From an uncultured Eubacteriales bacterium (GTDB lineage: Bacteria; Bacillota; Clostridia; Oscillospirales; Oscillospiraceae): a stretch of 64,000 nucleotides of DNA. Positions 34,325-41,979 of this stretch are shown one piece after another. Numbering within the stretch: position 1 is the first letter of the stretch; every line of letters starts with the position of its first letter. Where the stretch lies: the NCBI GenBank assembly GCA_900549475.1, contig UROF01000002.1, positions 139,848-203,847 on the forward strand, given 5' to 3'. The notes under the pieces were generated by a model that did no database searches, had not been told where the DNA came from, and worked only from the letters and a program-made list of their open reading frames with translations. The position numbers were made by a program, and so were the translations under genes.

Positions 34325-34338
34325 TTTAATCGTTTAAA
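34325..34338. promoter_or_regulatory. LacI-type operator, GH65 operon side
   Basis: TTTAATCGTTTAAA, nearly the same palindrome as at 34194. The centres are 131 bp apart, each just downstream of one of two divergent promoters. Confidence 0.7.
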
Positions 34339-34358
34339 CATTCGAGCGAGGTGAACCT

Positions 34359-36158
34359 ATGGACCGCTATTTGCCTGTCGGCAATAAGATGATCTCCTTG
34401 CCCAAAATCAATGAACGAACCGCAGGGATCGAAGACCTCACCTTCCTCTCCATGCAGCACAAGGGTATGATCGAGATCAGAGGCCGGGCAGAAGCCCCCC
34501 TGATCCAGCCCTTTATTCTTCAGGAGGGACAGGATATTCCCCTCACCGATCTGAAGTGGGAGCGCCGGAGCTGCTGGCTTCCCTCCCTCACCGCCCAGGC
34601 CGGTACCCACCAGTTCTCTATGACAATCCTGCCCCCGATCGGACAGCGGGGCTTTGCCGTCAAGCTTTCCCTCACCGCCGGTGAGGATGGCGCCGCCATC
34701 ACCTGGGGTATGAAGGGATGCTGGGACAGCAGCTGGCACTGCATCAACGAGGATAAACCTCTGGACGGTGCTTCCCACTGCTACCAAAGCGGCTGGAACA
34801 ACAGCCTGATTTTTGATTTTCGCTGCGGCGCGCCCATGTTTGCCTTCGCCCCTATGTCCGACCTGGAGACCGCCGCCGACTTCTACAGATCAGGAGACAA
34901 TGCCCTGTTCTATACCCTATCCCGCACAGAGAACATTGCCCCAGGTCAGACCCGTGAGCTGACCTTCTACTGGGGATTGGGCTACGAGGAGGTGGCCGCC
35001 GCTACCAGTGCCAAAGAGATGCTCCGCCGGGGCTGGGACTGGCTCTACCAGGGTACTGTCAGGTGGCTGGAACAGCGTCTTCGCCCCATGCCTACCGCGC
35101 GGCTGGCACAAATTTACAATACCAATCTGTTCTTCTGCATCTTCTACTCCACCGGTGTTACCCTGGACACCGAGGAGCTGGTCTGTGCCACCAGCCGGGG
35201 TACCCGCTACTATGTCAGCGCCGCCTACTGGGACAGGGATGTCCTTCTCTGGGCTTTCCCGGCTATCCTGGATGCTGACCCTGACCTGGCACAACAGATC
35301 CTCCACTACGTTTTCGGCCGTCAGCGGCGGAATCTGGGCATCCACTCCCGGTACATTGACGGCACCGTTCTGGAGCCCGGCTTTGAGTTGGATGAACTGA
35401 TGGCACCCGTTATCGCCCTGGAGGCCTATGTGGATCAGACCGGCCACAAGGATATTCTGGAGGAGCCAGACATACAAAAAGGGATCTCCCAGATCCTGAA
35501 AACACTGGAAACTATGCGGCACCCCAGTATTCCGCTCTACGAAACATTTCTCCAGCCCACCGACGATGAGATCGTATACCCCTATCTCACCTACAACAAC
35601 GTGCTGGTCTGGCGGACGCTGCAGGCGCTGGCGAAGCTGTATCCGCTAAAATACGGATCTCTGACTGCCGCCGCAGAAGAGGTGAAAGCAGCCATCTATG
35701 CCCACTGCGTCTTTCACGACGATGCGGGACAATCCTATTTTGGCTGGTCAGTAGATCTGCAAGGCCATCACAATGTTTACGATGAACCCCCCGGCAGTTT
35801 GCAGCTGCTGCCGTATTACGGTTTTTGCAGCAAGGATGACGAGATCTGGCGCACCACCGTATCCATGATCCGTTCCCCCGCTTACGCCTACAGCTTTTCC
35901 GGGCAGCCCATCGCCGAGATCGGCTGCGCCCATGCCCCCTATCCCTGGGTACTCAGCCTGTGCAACAGCCTGCTGTGCGGCTATGACCAGCAGGCTTTCC
36001 AGGAACTGGAGATCATGGATATGGATAACGGCATCGCCTGCGAAAGCGTCCACCCTGTCACCGGCACCTGTATGACAGGCGCCGCCTTTGCTACCTGTGC
36101 CGGTTTTCTCTGTCACAGCATGAAGATCGCCCTGGAGGAGGGAAACTATGCGAAATGA
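34359..36158 (+). CDS. Six-hairpin (alpha/alpha-barrel) glycosidase-like protein
   Basis: A 599-residue cytoplasmic protein. Residues 1-210 are a beta-rich N-terminal domain. Residues 230-590 look like an (alpha/alpha)6 barrel of the six-hairpin glycosidase superfamily: 'YYVSAAYWDRDVLLWAFPAIL' is the typical Trp-Asp-Arg-Asp active-site segment, and 'GFELDELMAPVIALEAYV' and 'YPYLTYNNVLVWRTLQAL' are typical inner helices. I cannot assign a GH family number. It overlaps the GH65 gene by 11 bases and shares its promoter, so it probably acts on the same glucoside, perhaps trimming it for phosphorolysis. Confidence 0.7.
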   Translation: MDRYLPVGNKMISLPKINERTAGIEDLTFLSMQHKGMIEIRGRAEAPLIQPFILQEGQDIPLTDLKWERRSCWLPSLTAQAGTHQFSMTILPPIGQRGFAVKLSLTAGEDGAAITWGMKGCWDSSWHCINEDKPLDGASHCYQSGWNNSLIFDFRCGAPMFAFAPMSDLETAADFYRSGDNALFYTLSRTENIAPGQTRELTFYWGLGYEEVAAATSAKEMLRRGWDWLYQGTVRWLEQRLRPMPTARLAQIYNTNLFFCIFYSTGVTLDTEELVCATSRGTRYYVSAAYWDRDVLLWAFPAILDADPDLAQQILHYVFGRQRRNLGIHSRYIDGTVLEPGFELDELMAPVIALEAYVDQTGHKDILEEPDIQKGISQILKTLETMRHPSIPLYETFLQPTDDEIVYPYLTYNNVLVWRTLQALAKLYPLKYGSLTAAAEEVKAAIYAHCVFHDDAGQSYFGWSVDLQGHHNVYDEPPGSLQLLPYYGFCSKDDEIWRTTVSMIRSPAYAYSFSGQPIAEIGCAHAPYPWVLSLCNSLLCGYDQQAFQELEIMDMDNGIACESVHPVTGTCMTGAAFATCAGFLCHSMKIALEEGNYAK

Positions 36159-38148
36159 TCTGCACTTGTCCCCATGGACCATTTCCCACAGTGGCCCAGG
36201 CTGGGCAGATGAATTTTGTGAGAGCATCTTTTTCCTGGGAAATGGCCGGATGGGCGTCCGGGGCTACGTCTCCTCAGAACCTGCCTGCCGCCCCATCCAG
36301 AAGGGCATCTATCTGGCGGGGATTTTCGGGGAGATCAAACCCGGGATCACGGACTTTGTCAACCTCCCCACTCCCGTCCGGGAAACGGTCCTGATCGACA
36401 ATCTGGAAGCCGAGCTGGTATCCGATATCGAGCGGACACTCGACCTGCGCCAGGCTTTATTGACCATGCGCTACACGCTCTCCGCCAACGGAAAGAATCT
36501 GCAGATCGAGCATCAGCGTTTTCTGCCCAAAGAGCAGCCCGCACTTATCCTGCAGAGGATGACACTTATCCCCGATACAGATATGGTGGTGACCATCTCC
36601 AGCGGAATCCTGACGGACAGCTGCAACAGTCCCATCCCCGACGACCAGACCAAGGCCAACACAGAGACCATCCAGCTCTCCCAGCCCGCCGGCATCTCCG
36701 TATCCGACACAGGCATCTCCTGTACTTTTGCCATCCGCGGGACCAGTCTTACGGTTACCCAGGAGGTACAGTTTTCCTGTCCGGATTTTTCCCGCACCAA
36801 CAGCTGCGGCGCCTGCTGCGTATATCGCGCATCCGCCGCATCCGGCCAAAAGCTGTCCTTCGACAAAATTGCCGGTATCCTCACCTCCCGGGATGTAGAC
36901 CCCCGCATCGCCGGTATCCCGACAGACTGGCAGTATGATACCCTTCTGGCTGCCCATAAAGCGGCATGGGCAAAGACCTGGAAGGTCTGCGATATGGATA
37001 TCTCCGCCTGCGGTGAGGACCTGCAGACCGGGCTGCGGTATGCTATGTTCCAGCTTTTGGGCAGCTGCAGCGCCAAAGACCCAACCGTCAGCATCGGCGC
37101 CCGAGGGTTGAGCCACGCCCGCTACAAAGGCTGCTACTTTTGGGATACCGACCTCTTCATGCTGCCCTTCTTTCTGGAAAACGACCAGGAAGCCGCCCGG
37201 AATCTCTGTGCATACCGGGTCCGCTCCCTCCCCGCCGCAAAAGCACACTCCCGGAAAATGAACACCACCGGAGCCCGTTACCCCTGGATGGCAGCTCTGG
37301 ATGGCAGCGAGCAGTGTGAGACCTGGGACATTGGCTGCAGCGAGGTCCATATTACTGCCGATGTAGCTTTTGCCCTGGATGCCTACTGCAAGAAATCCGG
37401 CGACGAGGCCTTTTATCTCGACGAAGCTGCGGAAGTATTGGTGGAGACCGCCCGTTTCTGGGTCAGTCGTTACACCTATCGCTCCGAAACAGGCGAGGCA
37501 GACCTGCTGTTCTGCAAGGGGCCCGACGAGTACTGCGGCATCACCTGCAACAACCTGTTCACCAATGTGATGGTGCAGCACAATCTCCGTTTGGCTATCC
37601 AGGCGGCAGCAGATCTGCGGGAAAAGCGTCCTCACCTGTACGCCCGACTGGCCATCACCCAGGAGGAACTGGATCACATGGCAGCCCTGTGTGCCGCCAT
37701 CAAATGGCCACGCGACCCCATGACCGGAAGGCTAGCCCAGGATGAGACGCTGCATCTGCTGGAACCCGTGGACTTGCTTACGATCAAGCCGGACGACAGC
37801 GCCAGTTATCACCAGGTCTGCTTTGACCGTCTGCAGCGGTACAGAGTGATCAAGCAGGCCGACGTACTGCTTCTGATGACCCGTATGCCGCAGCTGTTTG
37901 CTGACGAAGAAAAGCTGGCGGCCTGGGAGGATTTTGAGCCCATCTGCCTCCACGATTCCACCCTCAGCTTCGCAAGCCATGCCCTATTTGCCCTGCAAAA
38001 CGGTCTGAAGGAACAGGGGCTTGCCTATCTGCGGAAAGCTCTGCTGCTGGATCTCCGTGATATCATGGGCAATACCGCCAACGAAGGACTCCATCTGGCC
38101 TGCATGGGCGAGGCCTGGCAGGCCGCCCGGCAAATCGCGCAGAGCTAG
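36148..38148 (+). CDS. GH65-family glycoside phosphorylase-like protein, short C-terminus
   Basis: A 666-residue protein. The ATG at 36148 follows GGAGGG inside the previous gene. GH65 features include an N-terminal beta-sandwich ('GNGRMGVRGY') and an (alpha/alpha)6 barrel with 'YKGCYFWDTDLFMLPFF'. The catalytic acid is Glu461 in 'CKGPDEYCG', and the phosphate-binding region has 'IKQADVLLLM' and 'ANEGLHLACMGEAWQA'. Family members (maltose, kojibiose, trehalose or nigerose phosphorylases) are about 750-790 residues. This one stops right after the last barrel motif and lacks the C-terminal beta domain. It would yield beta-glucose-1-phosphate, matching the nearby beta-phosphoglucomutase. The disaccharide is unknown. 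Confidence 0.87.
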   Translation: MRNDLHLSPWTISHSGPGWADEFCESIFFLGNGRMGVRGYVSSEPACRPIQKGIYLAGIFGEIKPGITDFVNLPTPVRETVLIDNLEAELVSDIERTLDLRQALLTMRYTLSANGKNLQIEHQRFLPKEQPALILQRMTLIPDTDMVVTISSGILTDSCNSPIPDDQTKANTETIQLSQPAGISVSDTGISCTFAIRGTSLTVTQEVQFSCPDFSRTNSCGACCVYRASAASGQKLSFDKIAGILTSRDVDPRIAGIPTDWQYDTLLAAHKAAWAKTWKVCDMDISACGEDLQTGLRYAMFQLLGSCSAKDPTVSIGARGLSHARYKGCYFWDTDLFMLPFFLENDQEAARNLCAYRVRSLPAAKAHSRKMNTTGARYPWMAALDGSEQCETWDIGCSEVHITADVAFALDAYCKKSGDEAFYLDEAAEVLVETARFWVSRYTYRSETGEADLLFCKGPDEYCGITCNNLFTNVMVQHNLRLAIQAAADLREKRPHLYARLAITQEELDHMAALCAAIKWPRDPMTGRLAQDETLHLLEPVDLLTIKPDDSASYHQVCFDRLQRYRVIKQADVLLLMTRMPQLFADEEKLAAWEDFEPICLHDSTLSFASHALFALQNGLKEQGLAYLRKALLLDLRDIMGNTANEGLHLACMGEAWQAARQIAQS

Positions 38149-38221
38149 GAAGAAGTCTCCACGCCTTTCCCATACACCTCAACAAATTTCCCCCAGATAC
38201 TCAGCAGCAAAGATTTCAAAC

Positions 38222-38260
38222 AAAAGGCAGGCACACCAAGTGAGGTGTGCCTGCCTTTTT
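38222..38260 (+). terminator. Terminator after the GH65 operon
   Basis: Stem AAAAGGCAGGCACACC / GGTGTGCCTGCCTTTTT with a 7-base loop and a T-rich tail. Confidence 0.9.
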
Positions 38261-38373
38261 ATTTTCCCGATGCAAACATGCCCATTAAACCGCAAAATTT
38301 TGCACTTTTTGATGCAATATCCGTCTCTTTCATTCAACGGGCACTGTTATCACCAGCCACAGCAGCTTAACTG

Positions 38374-39238
38374 TCAGGATAGCGTAACCTCTTTCCCGGT
38401 AGCCAGCGACCTTAGTATTGCATCAATAACAAATACAGGGAGTGTCAATTGCTCATAGGATAACGGCATCTTTTTTGACTCCGCCATATCCAAAAAAACA
38501 ACTCAACTGGTTTGCAAAAATATCTGATATATTCATGCTCCAGGAAATGGTTTTCCCGCCTCCAATAAGGAAACAAACCGGGACCGCCTGATCGGGTGCG
38601 AACGTTAAAACTACAGAAAATCTATTGTAACCAGCTATAGCGGTTACATTCCCTGCCTTTTCCACAGCAATTACGCTTTTTATATCGTACCCGAATATTT
38701 CCAGCACCATTTCTACCGCGTGTGATGCGTAGAAGTAAAATCCATCATAGGGACTTTTCAAATCCGCAGCATAATGGAGGTGGCCACTGTGCAGCTCGTC
38801 AGCACATATCATCTTTTTTGCAATTTGTTTCAGGGCCAACGTGTCGCCAGCAAATTTGCAGCCAGAACCTGACAAAACGCAGGCATTTCTTTCACGGGCC
38901 AGCTGAACCAATGCGGCAGCATCACCAGGAGATGCCGTCAAAGGTTTGTCAACAAAAACAGGCATTCCACATTCCAAAAAGGGGCGGGCCTGTTCAAAAT
39001 GTCTGGAACCAAAACGATCTATTATGATTGCCGCATCCACGCACTCCGCTAAGTCGCCAAGCGAATCCGCTATTTTGGCATCCGGGGCATACTGAGCCAC
39101 AAACTTTTCCGCATTTTGGCTGTTTGTATCCCAAATACCAACTATGCGCGCCCTCTGCTTTCCTTCCAAAGAGGCTATAAGCTCAGCAAACCGAGCGGCA
39201 TGCATGCTCTCCACTCCAACCAAAGCTATGCGTATCAT
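38374..39238 (-). pseudogene. Gfo/Idh/MocA-family oxidoreductase, frameshifted at a T7 run
   Basis: The reading from ATG 39238 to TGA 38453 gives 261 residues: a Rossmann N-terminus ('MIRIALVGVESMHA') and 'MPVFVDKPLTASPGD' with the conserved EKP/DKP lysine. It then ends abruptly after 'SCFFGYGGV'. At a run of seven T (minus strand; A7 at 38502-38508) a shift of one base opens another 40 codons to TGA 38374-38376. These read 'MPLSYEQLTLPVFVIDAIL' and 'LATGKEVTLS', the normal C-terminus of the family. So the gene is either broken by one extra T, miscalled, or read by slippage. Its start overlaps the FadR-type regulator stop (ATGA), suggesting a small operon. Typical role: NAD(P)-dependent sugar or cyclitol oxidation. 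Confidence 0.8.
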
Positions 39239-39921
39239 TTCTTTTCTCCGCGAAGTGCATTCAGAGAGTCTGCTATATGGAGCTCCATCATATCCCTTGC
39301 TAATTTTTCTTCTCTATCAGCAAGAAATTCCACCATAAGCTTGTGCCGCTTGATGGAATGTTCAATGGAATCCGGCAATTCGACTGTTCGCGTCATCTGA
39401 ATCGCCAGCAAGCTTTGCAGACTATCCAGTATCTCATACAGCATTTTATTCCGAGCCGCTCGAGCGATCGCCAAGTGAAACTCCAGGTCATAGCGGTTGT
39501 ATTCGGCGTGATCCCCCTCCGCAAACGCTTGCTCCATACTGAGGCACAGTTTATGCAGTTCTTCGATTTCTTCGTCTGTGATCCGTTCTACACACAAAGA
39601 AATCGTTTGGGTTTCAATCGCCATACGGGTTTCACAAACAGAACGAATATCCTGATCACTCATCAGAATGGTGGGAAGAAGAGGTTTCAGATATGACTCT
39701 GGCGAAAGAATATTAACAAAAGATCCCACACCATGCTTAACATCCACCAGCCCCATTGAGGTCAGTTTTTTCATTGCCTCCCGAATGGTAAAGCGGCTGA
39801 CAGAATATTTATCCGCCAGTTCAAACTCACCAGGCAGCTTATCGCCATTCTTCAATTTCCCAGCAATGATTTCATTACGGATCTCTTCTACAACATAGTC
39901 GCACAAACTTTGTCTAGCCAC
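39235..39921 (-). CDS. GntR/FadR-subfamily transcriptional regulator
   Basis: A 228-residue regulator initiated by GTG at 39921 after AGGTGAG. It has an N-terminal winged helix ('LPGEFELADKYSVSRFTIREAM', 'GLVDVKHGVGSFV') and a C-terminal all-helical FCD domain with metal or acid-binding residues ('YDLEFHLAIARAARN', 'HSIKRHKLMVEFLADRE'). FadR-type regulators usually sense organic acids or sugar acids. It overlaps the oxidoreductase start by 4 bases and lies downstream of the Nag genes on the same strand. Confidence 0.9.
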   Translation of the reverse strand: MARQSLCDYVVEEIRNEIIAGKLKNGDKLPGEFELADKYSVSRFTIREAMKKLTSMGLVDVKHGVGSFVNILSPESYLKPLLPTILMSDQDIRSVCETRMAIETQTISLCVERITDEEIEELHKLCLSMEQAFAEGDHAEYNRYDLEFHLAIARAARNKMLYEILDSLQSLLAIQMTRTVELPDSIEHSIKRHKLMVEFLADREEKLARDMMELHIADSLNALRGEKK

Positions 39922-40038
39922 ATTCTCACCTTCGTACTCCCTATAATTTCCACCACCATTATATCACTTCAAAATGCAAAAGCAAGCTATTTGCTACCAC
40001 AATTCCGAAGCAAACCATCTCAAAAATGCCTGTATTCA

Positions 40039-41214
40039 TCAAAGTGTATTCTTTATGATCCGACCGCCGACCATGACAAAGTAAGGTTCCACATCATCCC
40101 CGTACAGAATCAAATCTGCGTCATATCCTGCGGCTACCCGGCCCTTTTTCCCGGCCAGCCCAAGAATAGAGGCAGGGGTAAGCGTAGCCATACGAACCGC
40201 GTCATTGAGGGAGATACCCGCATGGTGATACATATTTTTTACCAGCCGGCTCATAGTAGCCACGCTCCCAGCAAAAGCGGTGCGGTCCATTAACTTCATG
40301 ACACCGTCCTCATAGACGGTTGCTACACCGTTCTCCTGGACATAGGTGGTACCTTCCTCCAAGGTCGAAGCAGAATATTCCAACCCATCGGTGATGAGGG
40401 CAATTTTGTCAGCGCCTTTGCAGCGGTAGATCAGACGGATAAGGGAAACCGGAAGATGCCGCAGATCTCCGATCACCTGCACCGTCAGTTCATCCAACGT
40501 CAGGCCTGCCTCCACTACACCGGCAACGCGATAGCCATTTACACGCTTCATGAGCGAGCAGCCGGAATAAATATGTGTCACATCCCGGAAGCCGTTTTCC
40601 ACCGCGGCGAGGACCTGGTCATAGGTAGCGTCGGAGTGGGCCACAGATGCCACGATCCCCCGCTTTTCCAACTCTCTGCCCAGTGCCAGCGCACCTTCAG
40701 TCTCCGGGGCAGCACCCATCATGCGAATCCCGTCCCACCATTCCAGCAGAGGAATATAGTTGTGCTCTGCCGGGACAAGGATGCTGTCCGGGCTCTGGGC
40801 GCCCCGCTGAGACTGAGCCAGGAAGGGTCCCTCCAGGTGTACGCCCAGGATGTTGCTCTTTGTACAGGTCTTCTGAGCAGCCTTGACAGCATCCACCGCT
40901 TTCTCCAGAACCGGGATGGGAGATGCCAGCGTAGTGGGAACGATAGAGGTGGTGCCATATTCCGCGTGGGCCTCCGCCATCTTCCGGATTTCCTCCGCAT
41001 CACAGCTCATGACAGAATGTCCGCCGCCGCCGTGGACATGGATATCCATAAAGCCAGAGGACAGGAACCGGCCGCCGCCGTCAATCACTTCGGCGCCTTC
41101 GAGGATATCACACCGGCTATGAACGCCAGCAATGACGCCGTCCTTTACCACCACAACAGCATCCTTCTGCTCCCAAGGGGTAATGACTGTAACATTCTTA
41201 AATACCGTAATCAT
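40039..41214 (-). CDS. nagA: N-acetylglucosamine-6-phosphate deacetylase
   Basis: A 391-residue amidohydrolase. The metal motif is 'GFMDIHVHGGGGHSVM' (His59, His61). 'GVHLEGPFLAQSQRGAQ' (Glu in the EGPF loop), 'VASVAHSDATYDQ', 'VTHIYSGCSLMKR' and 'KIALITDGLEYSA' follow in the order seen in NagA. In most NagA the last motif is TDAM; here it is TDGL, so the catalytic aspartate is kept. It removes acetate from GlcNAc-6-P to give glucosamine-6-P for the NagB encoded just upstream on the same strand. ATG after AGGAGGT. Confidence 0.92.
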   Translation of the reverse strand: MITVFKNVTVITPWEQKDAVVVVKDGVIAGVHSRCDILEGAEVIDGGGRFLSSGFMDIHVHGGGGHSVMSCDAEEIRKMAEAHAEYGTTSIVPTTLASPIPVLEKAVDAVKAAQKTCTKSNILGVHLEGPFLAQSQRGAQSPDSILVPAEHNYIPLLEWWDGIRMMGAAPETEGALALGRELEKRGIVASVAHSDATYDQVLAAVENGFRDVTHIYSGCSLMKRVNGYRVAGVVEAGLTLDELTVQVIGDLRHLPVSLIRLIYRCKGADKIALITDGLEYSASTLEEGTTYVQENGVATVYEDGVMKLMDRTAFAGSVATMSRLVKNMYHHAGISLNDAVRMATLTPASILGLAGKKGRVAAGYDADLILYGDDVEPYFVMVGGRIIKNTL

Positions 41215-41232
41215 ATCTGCTCATACCTCCTA

Positions 41233-41979
41233 TCAGAGGTCACGGCCGCTGTCTCCGTCAATATACAGTCTGGCGTCCGGCGCGGTACGCATGGCAGTAG
41301 CAGGACAGTGGGGACCGATGGGACCGCAAACAGTATCATGGACAGCCTGGCACTTGGTCTTGCCGGGGACCATACAGAAATGCTGGCCTGCCGCCATCAG
41401 CGCAGGGATGGTGAGGGTCATGGCCCGCTTGGGCACGTCGTCGATCTTGGCGAAGCATCCATCGTTTACCTGCTGCTGACGGCACTTCTCATCCAGCTCC
41501 ACTACCTTTACCAGCTTCGGGTCGTTAAAATCTGCCACATGGGGATCATTAAAGGCGATGTGGTCATTTTCTCCGATCCCCATAAAGACGATGTCCACGG
41601 GGTTCTCTCTGAGGAGAGCAGAGTAGCGCTCACATTCCGCCTCAGCATCACAGGCAGAGCCGTTCAAATAATTTACAGAGCGGAAGGGTACCAGAGAAAA
41701 GATATGCTCTCTCAGATAGGCAGCAAACCGCTGGGGAGCGTCATCCGGCAAACCCACATACTCGTCCATGTGGAAAGCATTGATACGGCTGAAATCCACA
41801 CCGCTTTTGGCCAGTTCCTCCAGAAATTCATTCTGAGAGGGAGCCGCAGCAAAGATAGCGTTGATGGTCTCCTTCTCTTTCAGAAGCGCAGAAATTGCTT
41901 CGGCGGCTTCCTGTGCTGCTACGCGGCCAAGCTCTTTGCGGTCGCTCAGTTTATTTACTGTAAATTTATACTGCATCAT
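41233..41979 (-). CDS. nagB: Glucosamine-6-phosphate deaminase
   Basis: A 248-residue protein. It has the NagB pattern 'INAFHMDEYVGLPDDAPQ' (catalytic Asp72) and 'IVFMGIGENDHIAFNDP' (ring-opening His140), then 'AMTLTIPALMAAGQHFCMVPGKTKCQAV'-like residues near the C-terminus. The usual GENGHIAFNEP is slightly altered to GENDHIAFNDP. It converts glucosamine-6-P to fructose-6-P and ammonia. It starts 14 bases inside the end of the GH20-like gene, and NagA follows after about 20 bases. Confidence 0.93.
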   Translation of the reverse strand: MMQYKFTVNKLSDRKELGRVAAQEAAEAISALLKEKETINAIFAAAPSQNEFLEELAKSGVDFSRINAFHMDEYVGLPDDAPQRFAAYLREHIFSLVPFRSVNYLNGSACDAEAECERYSALLRENPVDIVFMGIGENDHIAFNDPHVADFNDPKLVKVVELDEKCRQQQVNDGCFAKIDDVPKRAMTLTIPALMAAGQHFCMVPGKTKCQAVHDTVCGPIGPHCPATAMRTAPDARLYIDGDSGRDL

